NCBI RefSeq assembly: GCF_004801405.1
Contig: NZ_SSOB01000017.1
Span: 1 to 64,000, forward strand
Origin: Cohnella fermenti
GTDB lineage: Bacteria; Bacillota; Bacilli; Paenibacillales; Paenibacillaceae
Direction of reading: 5' to 3'
DNA length: 64,000 nucleotides
Shown here: positions 44,870 through 53,525 of the stretch, piece by piece
Numbering within the stretch: position 1 is the stretch's first letter
Layout of the letters: each line of letters opens with the position of its first letter
Notes under the pieces: generated by a model
What the model saw: the letters and a program-made list of their open reading frames with translations, nothing else
What the model was told of the DNA's origin: nothing
Database searches by the model: none
Program-made: the position numbers and the translations under genes

Positions 44870-45225
44870 GCGACATCTAGGCGAACTTTGGAGGCATCTA
44901 GCAATTTCGATGGTATCTAGCAGCTTCGGAGAGGTATCTTAGCGAGTTTGGAGACATCTAGGCATCTTGAGCTTTGAGCGGCTTTGGAGGCATCTAGGCA
45001 GCTTAGCAGCTTCGAGCGGCACCTATCTGTGCGGTTTTGGCGGCTCCGTGGTATCTAGTTAGGTACTGGCGATGTCTAGCAACTTAGGCGGTAACTTAGC
45101 GACTTCGGTGGAACCTAGCCATTTTAGCAACTTTTAGCGGAATCTGGCGGGTTCGGCAGCACGAATGCAGCTTAGCAACTCCGAGCGGCATCCAGGTATT
45201 TAGGGTATCTAGCAGCATTGGCGAA
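44870..45225 (+). repeat. Degenerate ~20-bp repeats with ATCTAGCA motif
   Basis: ATCTAG or near variants start at 44875, 44896, 44915, 44936 and 44956 (steps 19-21 bp), then recur less regularly to about 45220. A typical unit is GGTATCTAGCAGCTTCGG. No coding frame is credible. The gap 44666-45736 holds only repeats. Confidence 0.7.
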
Positions 45226-45380
45226 ACTGTGTTTTTTCTGACTCAGCGTCTTTGTCGACACTATTGACTCCATCCACATCGTGCCCCCTTGGCCCTGATT
45301 TGCACCGATCCCCCTATTGGCGCCTATTGGCGCCGATTCCCCTGGCCCCCGATTCGCCCCCCGACTTACGCCGAGCCATT

Positions 45381-45570
45381 ATGATCGAAATTTCAATCAT
45401 AATTTTCTCGATTTGCCCGTTTCAGGCAAATAAGATCGCAATTCCAACCTTATTTCGTGACTAATCGTCCGCGCCAGGCAAATAAGATCGAAATTTCGAT
45501 TACAATTCGCGTTTCGCACCCGATCTGGAAAATTATAATCAAAATTCCGATTACAATTGCTTCTCTTCAT
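45381..45570 (+). repeat. Array of four GATCGAAATTTCGATTAC-type units, 51-52 bp apart
   Basis: Units start at 45383, 45434, 45486 and 45537 (steps 51, 52, 51). The third contains the perfect palindrome ATCGAAATTTCGAT (45487-45500). The flank AAATAAG and core GAAATTTCGATTACA match the tandem array at 11864-12175, so the two loci belong to one family. Confidence 0.75.
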
Positions 45571-45736
45571 TTACAATTGCTTCTCCGATTACAATTGCCC
45601 CTTCAATTACCATTGCCCCTACAGCCCGCCGCCGCCCTTCAAGCTTCCGCCACAAGAAATAACGGCACAGGGGGCCGCGCTCCCCTATGCCGCTATGTTT
45701 GCACTTTCAAGCGAGCTGCCCATCGCTCGGACAGCA

Positions 45737-46198
45737 TTATCCGAAGATCGCGTCGATGACGGGCTTCGTGTGCCCGCCGGGATACATGAGGTAGAGCAGC
45801 ACATAGACGGTAACGCCCGTAATCGCCGTGACGAACCAGATGACGGCCGTCCATCTGCCCAGCTTGCGATGCTTGGCGAAGTTCTTCTTGAACGCCAGAG
45901 TGAGCGTCGAGATGCCGAATACGGCGGCTACCATCGCGAGGACGATATGGAAGATAAGGAAGATCCGGTAGATCGTCTCCAGGCTGTCCGGGCCGCCCCA
46001 GTTCGTATTGCCGACGAAGACGGTCCGCGACGTGTACATGAGGAAGAACAGCACCGCCGCTATCGCCGCGGCGATCATTGTTTTCTCATGGGCGTCTCTC
46101 TTCTTCAGGATAATGAGCCGCCACCCGATCGCAACCAGAATGGCGCTTATGGCGATAAAACTCGTGCTGATCGTCGGGAAAATCTCGTACCAAGTCAT
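45737..46198 (-). CDS. DUF420 membrane protein (CtaM/YozB-like)
   Basis: The 153-residue protein has about five membrane helices and fits the DUF420 family: KKRDAHEKTM, MYTSRTVFVGNTNWGGP, HIVLAMVA, RKLGRWTAVIWFVTAITGV. Family members such as CtaM are needed for maturation of haem-copper oxidases, and its place after ctaG and the caa3 genes supports the same job. The ATG at 46198 follows AGGTGA by 7 bp; an upstream ATG (46225) lacks a ribosome site. Confidence 0.88.
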   Translation of the reverse strand: MTWYEIFPTISTSFIAISAILVAIGWRLIILKKRDAHEKTMIAAAIAAVLFFLMYTSRTVFVGNTNWGGPDSLETIYRIFLIFHIVLAMVAAVFGISTLTLAFKKNFAKHRKLGRWTAVIWFVTAITGVTVYVLLYLMYPGGHTKPVIDAIFG

Positions 46199-46286
46199 TA
46201 ACGGGTCACCTGCTCCAATGAACAATGATTATGCTGATAACATTGTAACTTGACCTGTCCAACTGTTCAAATCTTTCTCGCGGCGG

Positions 46287-47219
46287 TCACACATTGTTCG
46301 ATCCCACACTATTCAGGCGTGCCGCCGTCTGCGCCTCCAGGCTTGCCCCTTCCCCATCCTCTTCCTTGCGCTCCCTGCGGAACCACTGCATGAAGACGGA
46401 GTAGAGCGCTCCGATGTTGATGAATTCCTGGATCAGCTTCATGATGATGCCGCCAAGCTGCTGATCTTCTTGCGCGCTCAGCACCCCGAAGAAGGACGGC
46501 CCCTGGAACTTCGCGAGCAGCTCGGCGGAATTGCCGGAGACGCAATAACGCATGGCCTGCGCCCATACTGCCGGATCGCTGTAGACGGCGAAGACCGGTT
46601 CCCCGGCGAAGATGATCAGTACGCACGCCGGCGTGAGCAAGAGTCCGTTAAGGAAAATATACGCAAGCCGCAGCAGCGGAGAGACCCGCGCCCACTCCGA
46701 CACCGGGCATTGGATATGCCACCAGTTGAGCATGGCGGTCAACAGCAGAACGATGTAATACAAAGCATGAACGAAGTAATGAACCATGATCCAATCGTGA
46801 ATGTTCGGAAGATGATAGACGGAGAACAACAGGTTGAACAGGAACAAGCCGAGCAGCGGATTGCCGAGGAACCGGAACGGTCTCAAGACGGCGCTTCCAA
46901 GGACGGAGCGCCAGAGCCAGGCCGGAATTCCGTACAGCAGCATCGGCGGCACCAGCACGTAAGAGATCGCCATATCGGTCATATGGTAAGAGAACATCAG
47001 ATGGCCGAGCAAGCTGAGCGGACCGCCGTGAACGAGATAGAGAAGCACCACGGCCGCGTAGAAGCTGATCTGCCTGCCGATCGGAACGGCTTCCGCTCCT
47101 GCGAACCTTCCTCTCCACGGCCCAACGAGGAAGGAATACAACGTAGCGACGGCAAGCATGAAGATTAGAAAATAAGGGCTCCACACGTCCGCGAACGAGA
47201 AATACTTCAAGCTGTTCAT
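46287..47219 (-). CDS. ctaG: Cytochrome c oxidase assembly factor CtaG
   Basis: This 310-residue membrane protein has about seven helices and matches the Bacillus-type CtaG (caa3_CtaG) family, with SYHMTDMAISYVLVPPMLL, VYHLPNIHDWIM and MLNWWHIQCPV. It is required for functional caa3 oxidase, probably in copper delivery to the CuB site. It follows ctaF by about 140 bp, with a terminator and a promoter-like sequence between, so it may be transcribed separately. Start has AGAAGGGTGA upstream. Confidence 0.9.
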   Translation of the reverse strand: MNSLKYFSFADVWSPYFLIFMLAVATLYSFLVGPWRGRFAGAEAVPIGRQISFYAAVVLLYLVHGGPLSLLGHLMFSYHMTDMAISYVLVPPMLLYGIPAWLWRSVLGSAVLRPFRFLGNPLLGLFLFNLLFSVYHLPNIHDWIMVHYFVHALYYIVLLLTAMLNWWHIQCPVSEWARVSPLLRLAYIFLNGLLLTPACVLIIFAGEPVFAVYSDPAVWAQAMRYCVSGNSAELLAKFQGPSFFGVLSAQEDQQLGGIIMKLIQEFINIGALYSVFMQWFRRERKEEDGEGASLEAQTAARLNSVGSNNV

Positions 47220-47281
47220 TCTAGCTCACCCTTCTTGCTCCTTAATCGTGCCCCGGCCTTGTCGGGCCGCGGCTTCAACCC

Positions 47282-47310
47282 ATTATAACGCACCGTCCTC
47301 ATCCGGCCAA
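47282..47310 (-). promoter_or_regulatory. Probable promoter of ctaG
   Basis: On the minus strand TTGGCC (47310-47305) and a perfect TATAAT (47287-47282) are 17 bp apart, about 65 bp upstream of the ctaG start. It overlaps the end of the ctaF terminator. Confidence 0.5.
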
Positions 47311-47339
47311 AAAAAGAGGCGGGAACAGCGCCCCGCCTC
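47309..47339 (-). terminator. Terminator of the ctaCDEF operon
   Basis: GAGGCGGG and CCCGCCTC (47316-47339) form a hairpin followed on the minus strand by seven T residues. It lies 23 bp past the ctaF stop codon. Confidence 0.85.
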
Positions 47340-47361
47340 TCTGCAGTTTATCCGGTATAGC

Positions 47362-47682
47362 TTACCACCATACCCAATATTCGGCCATGATCACCATCGT
47401 GAAGACGACGATGATTCCGAATATGATGCCGATGGTCGGGAACAGGTGTCCCTTATCCTTCATGTGCATCCAGAACGACAATTGCACGAATACTTGCACG
47501 ACCGCCATCCCTACCAGAATGATGTAGGTGAATGCCGTGTTGATCTCGCCGGAGGCGACTGCCGCGAACGCGATAAGCGTCAGAACAAGCGACAGGACGA
47601 AGGTGACGATGTGCTTCTTCGGACCTTCTACGCGATGGCGTGTCGTCGTCTCGTCATGAGAAGAATGATGGTTGCTCGACAT
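47362..47682 (-). CDS. ctaF: Cytochrome c oxidase subunit IV
   Basis: The 106-residue protein has three membrane helices in the CyoD/CtaF pattern (HIVTFVLSLVLTLIAF, FTYIILVGMAVVQVFVQL, FTMVIMAEYWVW) after a His-rich N-terminus. It is the small subunit of the caa3 oxidase and is not catalytic. It starts 4 bp after the ctaE stop and ends the operon. Confidence 0.92.
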   Translation of the reverse strand: MSSNHHSSHDETTTRHRVEGPKKHIVTFVLSLVLTLIAFAAVASGEINTAFTYIILVGMAVVQVFVQLSFWMHMKDKGHLFPTIGIIFGIIVVFTMVIMAEYWVWW

Positions 47683-47686
47683 CCGG

Positions 47687-48301
47687 TTACCCCACCTTTC
47701 CCATCAGATAAACAACGGTGAAGATGAATACCCACACTACGTCGATGAAGTGCCAGTAAATAGCCGATACGTACACTTTGGGCGCCGTAACGACGGTAAG
47801 ACCCTTCTTCATGATCTGAAGAATGATCAGCCCGATCCAGAGCACCCCGAAGGCAACGTGCGCGCCGTGGAAGCCGACGAGCGTGTAGAACGAGGAGCTG
47901 AATGCGCTGGTCGGCATCTGGTGTCCTTCATGGATGTATTCCGTGAACTCGTAAATTTCGAGGCCGAGGAATCCGAGGCCGAGAAGGATCGTGATAAGCA
48001 GCCAGCCGATCATCGGCTTGACCTTCTTCTGATGCAGCGATTGAACCGCGAACACGCTCATGAGACTCGACGTGAGCAGGATCATCGTAGCGAGGAAGAC
48101 GGTCGGGAGCTGGAACAGCTCGTTCGGCGTAGGGCCGTCTCCCGTGTTGTGGCGAAGCGCCAGGTACGACGAGAACAAGGTGCCGAAGAGAACCGTCTCC
48201 GCGCCGAGGAACAGCCAGAAGCCGAGAATCTTGTTGCGGCCTTCGAGCGTCGCTCTCTCCGGCTCGTGCGGCAATGGTCCGTTCAGATCATGTGAGCTCA
48301 T
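47687..48301 (-). CDS. ctaE: Cytochrome c oxidase subunit III
   Basis: The 204-residue protein has five helices and typical subunit III elements: KILGFWLFLGAETVLFGTLF, NTGDGPTPNELF, FTLVGFHG-like LVGFHGAHVAFGVLW, and the C-terminal WHFIDVVWVFIFTVVYL. It has the short five-helix form normal for bacterial caa3/bo3-type oxidases. Its start overlaps the end of ctaD by 4 bp and has an AAAGGGG ribosome site. Confidence 0.93.
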   Translation of the reverse strand: MSSHDLNGPLPHEPERATLEGRNKILGFWLFLGAETVLFGTLFSSYLALRHNTGDGPTPNELFQLPTVFLATMILLTSSLMSVFAVQSLHQKKVKPMIGWLLITILLGLGFLGLEIYEFTEYIHEGHQMPTSAFSSSFYTLVGFHGAHVAFGVLWIGLIILQIMKKGLTVVTAPKVYVSAIYWHFIDVVWVFIFTVVYLMGKVG

Positions 48302-50151
48302 GCGTGCACCCCTTTCTCTTGTTCTTCTTCGCTGATGTGGAACCCGTGATCGTCGAACACCGAGCGAAGCAGCATGCAGATCAGGGTGACGGCGATGCCG
48401 CCGATGGCAACGAACAGCTTGTCATACATGAAGCCGAAGCCGGCGATGAAGAGGCCGATGCTCATGATAAGCGGCAGGAACGACGGAGAAGGCATGTGGA
48501 TCGGGCCTACCGGTTCGGATGGCGTCATCTCCTTATGGCCTTCCATCTTCTCCTTCCACCAAGCGTCATAGCCGCGAACAAGCGGGATCTGCTTGAAGTT
48601 GTATTCCGGAGGCGGAGAAGGAATCGTCCATTCGAGCGAGCGGCCGTCTTCCCATGGATCGTTCGTTGCGTTCTTCGGCTTGAAGGACGTGATGATGACA
48701 TTGACGATCAGCATGATCGTACCGATGCCCATCAGGAAGGCGCCGATCGTACTGATGAAGTTCATCGTGTCGAAGCCTTGGTTCGGGAGATACGTCCATA
48801 CGCGGCGCGGCATCCCGATCAGACCGAGGAAGTGCTGCACGAAGAAGGTCATGTGGAAGCCGATGTAGAACGTCCAGAAGAACCACTTGCCGAGCGTCTC
48901 GTTCAGCGTACGACCGAACATCTTCGGCCACCAGTAGAACAATCCGGCGAAAATCCCGTTGATCAGACCGCCTACGATAACGTAGTGGAAGTGAGCAACG
49001 ACGAAGTAAGTATCATGGTACTGATAGTCCGCAGGGGCTACGGCAAGCATGACCCCGGTTACGCCGCCCATCGTGAAGGTAGGAATGAAGCCGATCCCGA
49101 ACAAAGCTGCCGTCGTGAAGCGAATGGAGCCGCCCCACAAGGTAAACAGCCAGTTGAAGATCTTCACCCCGGTCGGAATCGCGATGAGCATCGTCGCGAT
49201 CGAGAACAGGCCGTTCGCGACCGGACCGAGTCCCGTCGTGAACATGTGGTGAGCCCAAACCATGAAGCCGAGGAAGGCGATCAGGATCGTCGCGAATACC
49301 ATCGAGCTATAGCCGAACAGGCGCTTGCGGGAGAACGTGCTGACGACTTCGGAGATAATCCCGAACGCCGGCAGGATCAGGATGTAAACTTCGGGGTGAC
49401 CGAACACCCAGAAGACGTGTTCCCACAGCACGGTACTGCCGCCGTTAGCCGTCTCGAAGAAGTTCGCCTGGAACAGGCGGTCGAACATCAGAGCGACCAG
49501 ACCGACCGTCAGGACAGGGAATGCGAAGACGATCAGAGCGGACGTGATGAAGATCGCCCAAGTGAACATCGGCAGTCTCATAAAGGACAAGCCCGGCGCA
49601 CGCATGTTGATGATCGTCGCCATGAAGTTGATGCCGCCAAGCAGCGTGCCGATACCGGCAATCTGCAGACCGAGTACATAATAGTCGACGCCGTGGCCCG
49701 AATTATAAGTAGGGCTGGCAAGCGGAACATAAGACGTCCAGCCTGCATCCGGCACGGAACCGGCGAACCAACTGATGTTCAGAAGAAGACCTCCGAAGAA
49801 GAACGTCCAGAAGCCCAGAGCGTTAAGGAACGGGAACGCGACGTCGCGCGCCCCGATCTGCAGCGGGATAACCGCGTTCATCATCGCGAACAGCATCGGC
49901 ATCGCCGCGAGGAAGATCATCGTCGTGCCGTGCATCGTAATCAACTCGTTGAATGTATCTGCGCCAACGACTGCAAGCTGCGGCTTGAGCAATTGAATAC
50001 GGATCAGAATCGCTTCGAGACCGCCGATCAAGAAGAACAAGGCTCCAGCGAGCAAGTACAAAATCCCGATTTTTTTATGGTCGACGGTTGTCAGCCAGTC
50101 CATCAAGCCGCGATATCGCTTGACCGGATGCGCATGGGCATGTGCAGTCAA
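48298..50151 (-). CDS. ctaD: Cytochrome c oxidase subunit I
   Basis: The 617-residue catalytic subunit of a haem-copper oxidase has MHGTTMIF (a haem ligand His), FGHPEVYILILPAFG with the CuB His and cross-linked Tyr region, WAHHMFTTG with two CuB His, and HFHYVIVGG with the haem ligands. A C-terminal extension with extra helices (LIMSIGLFIAGFGFMYD) is normal in caa3-type CtaD. It reduces oxygen to water and pumps protons. Translation probably starts at TTG 50151 (MTAHAHAH) after AAGGGGG. It lies 30 bp after ctaC. Confidence 0.95.
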   Translation of the reverse strand: MTAHAHAHPVKRYRGLMDWLTTVDHKKIGILYLLAGALFFLIGGLEAILIRIQLLKPQLAVVGADTFNELITMHGTTMIFLAAMPMLFAMMNAVIPLQIGARDVAFPFLNALGFWTFFFGGLLLNISWFAGSVPDAGWTSYVPLASPTYNSGHGVDYYVLGLQIAGIGTLLGGINFMATIINMRAPGLSFMRLPMFTWAIFITSALIVFAFPVLTVGLVALMFDRLFQANFFETANGGSTVLWEHVFWVFGHPEVYILILPAFGIISEVVSTFSRKRLFGYSSMVFATILIAFLGFMVWAHHMFTTGLGPVANGLFSIATMLIAIPTGVKIFNWLFTLWGGSIRFTTAALFGIGFIPTFTMGGVTGVMLAVAPADYQYHDTYFVVAHFHYVIVGGLINGIFAGLFYWWPKMFGRTLNETLGKWFFWTFYIGFHMTFFVQHFLGLIGMPRRVWTYLPNQGFDTMNFISTIGAFLMGIGTIMLIVNVIITSFKPKNATNDPWEDGRSLEWTIPSPPPEYNFKQIPLVRGYDAWWKEKMEGHKEMTPSEPVGPIHMPSPSFLPLIMSIGLFIAGFGFMYDKLFVAIGGIAVTLICMLLRSVFDDHGFHISEEEQEKGVHA

Positions 50152-50181
50152 AGCAACGAACCCCCTTCATTCCGAGCAGAA

Positions 50182-51213
50182 TTAGTAGTCAAGCTTATAG
50201 TTGGCCAAGTACTTGGCGATTCCGTCGAGCTCTTCCGGCGACAGATCCAGATCTTCGGCAGAAGGCATCGTTGCACCCGGCTTCACGTCTTGCGGGTTCT
50301 CGATCCATTGCTTCAGGTTCTCTTCCGGCGAGTTCTCGTCGTTGTAGAGAATGCCGCCGATCGTCTCGCGGCCTCCGACACCCGTCAGGTTCGGAGCGCC
50401 CGCGCCGGAATTCTGCTCGCCGACGGCGTGGCAGCTAAGGCACTTGCTCTCGAACGCTTCCTTGATCGCGGCGTCTTCCGGAAGAACGGCCGGGTCCTTC
50501 ATCGCCGCTACCCAACGATCGAACGAGGCTTGGTCGACCGCCTTGGCCTTAAAGTCCATCAAGCTGTGGGAAGGTCCGCACAGCTCCGCGCACTTGCCGC
50601 GGTAGACGCCTTCCTTCGGGAATTCCAGGTACAGCTTGTTATCCACTCCGGTATTCGTATCGATCTTGCCCCCGATGGAAGGAATCCAGAAGGAGTGCTT
50701 CACGTCGGCCGAAGCCAGCTTGAACTGAATCTTCTTGCCTGTCGGCACAATCAGGTCCTGAGCCGTCGTAATCCCATACTCGGGATACTCGAATTCCCAC
50801 CAGTATTGATGAGAAGTAACGATAACCTGAAGGGCATCCTTGTCATGGGAATAGTCCTTCGCGTTGCCGAAGACCTTGTCGATGGTCGGCACGCCAAGGA
50901 TTAGGAGGAGGACGATCGGAACGACGGTCCAAATAATCTCAAGCTTGTGATTGCCTTCCACCTGCTTCGGGATCGAGTTGTCGCCCTTGCGGCGACGGAA
51001 CTTGATCAGCACGTACAGGCAGATAGCGAATACGACGACGACAACAAGCGCCATGATGCTGATCGATAACACCATCAGATCAAACTGGCCTTGGGCTACC
51101 GGGCCTTGCGGCTTCAATGTCGACAGGTCTTCTCTGCCCCCGCATGCCGACAGCAGAAGCGCCATTCCTGCCAGCACCGGTAGTAACCGCTTCATTACAC
51201 GCCACCGATTCAT
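50182..51213 (-). CDS. ctaC: Cytochrome c oxidase subunit II with cytochrome c domain
   Basis: The 343-residue protein has a lipoprotein signal (lipobox LSAC near residue 25), two membrane helices, and a cupredoxin domain with the CuA ligands in GKCAELCGPSHSLM. A C-terminal class I cytochrome c domain follows (CLSCHAVG; methionine ligand in GATMPSAEDL). The fused cytochrome marks a caa3-type oxidase. An internal ATG at 51195 (MKRLLPVLAG) has a fair GGTGG site and gives a more typical lipoprotein start. It is first in the operon behind a good promoter. Confidence 0.95.
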   Translation of the reverse strand: MNRWRVMKRLLPVLAGMALLLSACGGREDLSTLKPQGPVAQGQFDLMVLSISIMALVVVVVFAICLYVLIKFRRRKGDNSIPKQVEGNHKLEIIWTVVPIVLLLILGVPTIDKVFGNAKDYSHDKDALQVIVTSHQYWWEFEYPEYGITTAQDLIVPTGKKIQFKLASADVKHSFWIPSIGGKIDTNTGVDNKLYLEFPKEGVYRGKCAELCGPSHSLMDFKAKAVDQASFDRWVAAMKDPAVLPEDAAIKEAFESKCLSCHAVGEQNSGAGAPNLTGVGGRETIGGILYNDENSPEENLKQWIENPQDVKPGATMPSAEDLDLSPEELDGIAKYLANYKLDY

Positions 51214-51334
51214 TCAATTCAACCCCATCTCGACGTTTTCATAGATTGCTGCATGTTGTGGCGAATGCAACCCATGTGGTGGTGACTCATGCAAGAACCT
51301 TAAGCCAACCTTAAACATACGTTCCTAATCAAAT

Positions 51335-51386
51335 AATATAGGGTTTGGCCCCACAGTTTGTCAATGTTCACAGAACAGTTCACAAA
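51335..51386 (-). promoter_or_regulatory. Promoter of ctaC operon with TGTGAAC direct repeats
   Basis: On the minus strand TTGACA (51364-51359) and TATATT (51340-51335) are 18 bp apart. Just upstream, TGTGAAC occurs twice, 12 bp apart, overlapping the -35 edge. Direct TGTGA-type sites suggest control by a redox regulator, but which one cannot be said. Confidence 0.6.
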
Positions 51387-51647
51387 TTGTTCTTATAACT
51401 GTCAAATTCCTTGCCGCTCAACGATTCGGCAACCGTCCGAAGCGGCGATCCGTTGTCACAATTGCCGAATGCAAACGCACTCATTCCCAACTGCCGCCCT
51501 TCTCCGAAGTGTCCTCTTCAGCTTTTGCCAAACCGCCCTTGTTTTATGTACGGGACCCTTGTTTTATATGCATAATCGGAGGCATACGATCTTCCCGGCC
51601 GGGTATTCTATCCCTTAACAAGCCGATCTTTAAGGAGGAATGGACCC

Positions 51648-52379
51648 GTGGTTATCCGCCGTCCGCTCATGAGACAGCTCTTCTCGGTTGCTTGCGGAGC
51701 ATCCCTTCTGCTTGCCCTCGCGGGTTGCAGCAATTATTCGGAGAACTTCCAGAAGAGCGCCAAAGACTACTCAAGCCGCCTGCCGGGTGATCCCAAGATG
51801 TCGCGGGTCCAATCCTACGGCTCCTATCGCGGTCTGTCCACAAGCAGAAACTCCACAGCGCACGACAACGTATCCTTCCGGTACAGCTCGCAGCTCTCTT
51901 ATGATGTCAAGACGCTTCCCGGCGTAAACTCGGCTATCGTCATGCTCGCCGGCCAGAACGCCTATGTCGGCATCATGACCGACTGGACGGCGACCGGCAC
52001 GAAGTCGCACGGCGGCGCGGATACCCGGGAGCAAGACAATACGGGGACGACGGAGGGCGTATACAACGTCGACACGGGAGGCCGAACCCCGGTGTACCGG
52101 GAGATGGTTACACCGTACAATTCCTACTTCAGCCATAAGGACGTGTCCGATCTGTCCTCGGAGTTCAAACAGACAATCGGCAGCGCCGTCCGCAAGAACC
52201 ATCCGGAGATCGAAGAGGTTCATATCTCGGCCAACCGGGAATTCGTCAATCAGTTGCTCCTGTTCGCCCGGGCTTCCTGGAGCGGAGAGGACACCTCCGG
52301 ACTAACCGGGGACTTCAATAAACTTATGAAGTATATGTTCAGCCAAGGCAAGGACATTCCGACTCCGCTCGGGGAGTGA
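51648..52379 (+). CDS. YhcN/YlaJ-family sporulation lipoprotein
   Basis: The 243-residue protein begins at GTG after AAGGAGG (9 bp) and has a lipoprotein signal with lipobox LAGC near residue 27. The conserved core, SYDVKTLPGVNSAIVMLAGQNAYVGIM and a late IEEVHISANREFVNQL, matches the YhcN/YlaJ family of spore-envelope lipoproteins (quoted here in parts of the family pattern LPGVNSAIVMLAGQ and AYVGI). Family members are made in sporulating cells and found in the spore inner membrane. It is single, followed by a bidirectional terminator. Confidence 0.88.
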   Translation: MVIRRPLMRQLFSVACGASLLLALAGCSNYSENFQKSAKDYSSRLPGDPKMSRVQSYGSYRGLSTSRNSTAHDNVSFRYSSQLSYDVKTLPGVNSAIVMLAGQNAYVGIMTDWTATGTKSHGGADTREQDNTGTTEGVYNVDTGGRTPVYREMVTPYNSYFSHKDVSDLSSEFKQTIGSAVRKNHPEIEEVHISANREFVNQLLLFARASWSGEDTSGLTGDFNKLMKYMFSQGKDIPTPLGE

Positions 52380-52395
52380 AGGCAATCATCCCGAC

Positions 52396-52440
52396 AAAAA
52401 AAGATCGACGTCCCTGCTCGGGGGTGTCGATCTTTATTCC
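52396..52440. terminator. Bidirectional terminator between convergent genes
   Basis: AAAGATCGAC (52400-52409) and GTCGATCTTT (52426-52435) form a hairpin flanked by an A-run on the left and T-rich sequence on the right. It serves the YhcN-like gene and the convergent 63-residue gene. Confidence 0.85.
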
Positions 52441-52451
52441 ATCTTCTCTTC

Positions 52452-52643
52452 TCAAGAAGCAGGGGAATTTAATTTAACCAATTCGCGTTCGACAATCAGG
52501 ATTAACTCATCTTCATATCCGCCTGTAATTCTATATTTGCGGATGTAATCCTTCACAAACTTGCGCGGGTCTTTGGGCCGGAAAATTCTCGTCAATTCTC
52601 GGAGACTTTCTTGGACTTCGTTGTGGCTTCGTTTCGTTGCCAT
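52452..52643 (-). CDS. Small hypothetical protein
   Basis: This 63-residue hydrophilic, basic-and-acidic protein (central RIFRPKDPRKFVKDYIRKYR) has no signal or membrane segment and is not recognised. It is convincing as a gene because of a GGGGAGGG ribosome site 6 bp before its ATG and a terminator just past its stop. It is likely helical. Confidence 0.7.
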   Translation of the reverse strand: MATKRSHNEVQESLRELTRIFRPKDPRKFVKDYIRKYRITGGYEDELILIVERELVKLNSPAS

Positions 52644-52840
52644 GCGATTCCCTCCCCAGCGGTATTGAAACCCGCAAGTTTAGCTAAAGCGGTCACTCTC
52701 CAGTTGTCGACAAATTTAACCCTGCTACTGTCCATTATACCAGTAATCGGCTGGGGTTAAAAGCAAAACCGTAGATAGCCAGGAACTTCGCCTTGCCCCG
52801 ATTGCGGGCCCCGGAGCCTCCCCGCGCCTCGCTCTCTAGT

Positions 52841-53311
52841 CTATGTGGGACCGGACCCCGCTGATTCATCTTCGACGGAATCTCTTCTGTCCTTGGACCA
52901 TCCGTCCGCCCCGGTCCCCGCGCCTTCTTCCCATATCTCCTCCGGTTCGTCCGCACTTCCCTTGTTCTTCGCCGTCATCTGAAGGAAGGCGATCACGGCC
53001 GCGACGGAGACGACAATTCCCACTCCCATCGCCGCGAGCAAGGGCAGCGTCCCGATTCCGGCTTCCACGACCGAGGTCGCCAATCGATCCGATGATGACG
53101 CATTTATATCCGACGCTTGAACGGGCGCGGCTCCGAATGCACCCCACAAAGAAGTTCCTGCCGCCAAAGTACGTGCAACGATCATGCCGACGCGCCTGTT
53201 CAGCTTGCTTCTCTTCCTGGTCTTCTTCCCCATCTCCGCATCGGGAGACGGTGCGTCCGTCGCCGACGTCCGTTCTCCGGAAGCTGCGCTCCGGTTCGCG
53301 GGCGTTCTCAT
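52841..53311 (-). CDS. Hypothetical membrane protein
   Basis: The 156-residue protein has a charged N-terminus rich in Ser/Arg/Lys, a weak hydrophobic stretch (~50-70, MIVARTLAAGTSLWGAFGAA), a clear membrane helix (~95-125, LLAAMGVGIVVSVAAVIAFL), and an acidic Gly/Glu-rich tail. No family was recognised. The ATG at 53311 follows GGAGG; the frame runs open further upstream without a better start. A perfect cre-like site lies about 100 bp upstream. Confidence 0.6.
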   Translation of the reverse strand: MRTPANRSAASGERTSATDAPSPDAEMGKKTRKRSKLNRRVGMIVARTLAAGTSLWGAFGAAPVQASDINASSSDRLATSVVEAGIGTLPLLAAMGVGIVVSVAAVIAFLQMTAKNKGSADEPEEIWEEGAGTGADGWSKDRRDSVEDESAGSGPT

Positions 53312-53409
53312 TCCTTCAATCCCTCCTATATGCTTTATATCGGAATGACGCGGCAACGGCTTCACCCCCCACGGAGAATTCGCTTGACAAATAACGACAA
53401 GATTCGTCA

Positions 53410-53424
53410 ATGTAAACGCTTACT
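53410..53424. promoter_or_regulatory. cre-like catabolite control site
   Basis: ATGTAAACGCTTACT matches WTGNAANCGNWNNCW at every fixed position. It lies about 100 bp upstream of the hypothetical membrane-protein gene on the minus strand. CcpA control of that gene is a testable inference. Confidence 0.5.
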
Positions 53425-53475
53425 ATTATCGGTTCAAAAAAATGTCTTCTCTCGATCAGACATGCTTCCAGTATA

Positions 53476-53506
53476 CAAAAAAAGAAGGGCATTCTCAACG
53501 AATGCC
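53476..53506 (-). terminator. Terminator of the AMP-binding enzyme gene
   Basis: GGCATTC and GAATGCC (53488-53506) form a hairpin; on the minus strand it is followed by CTTCTTTTTTT. It lies 20 bp past the stop codon. Confidence 0.8.
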
Positions 53507-53525
53507 GCCTAAAAATTCCATTAAA

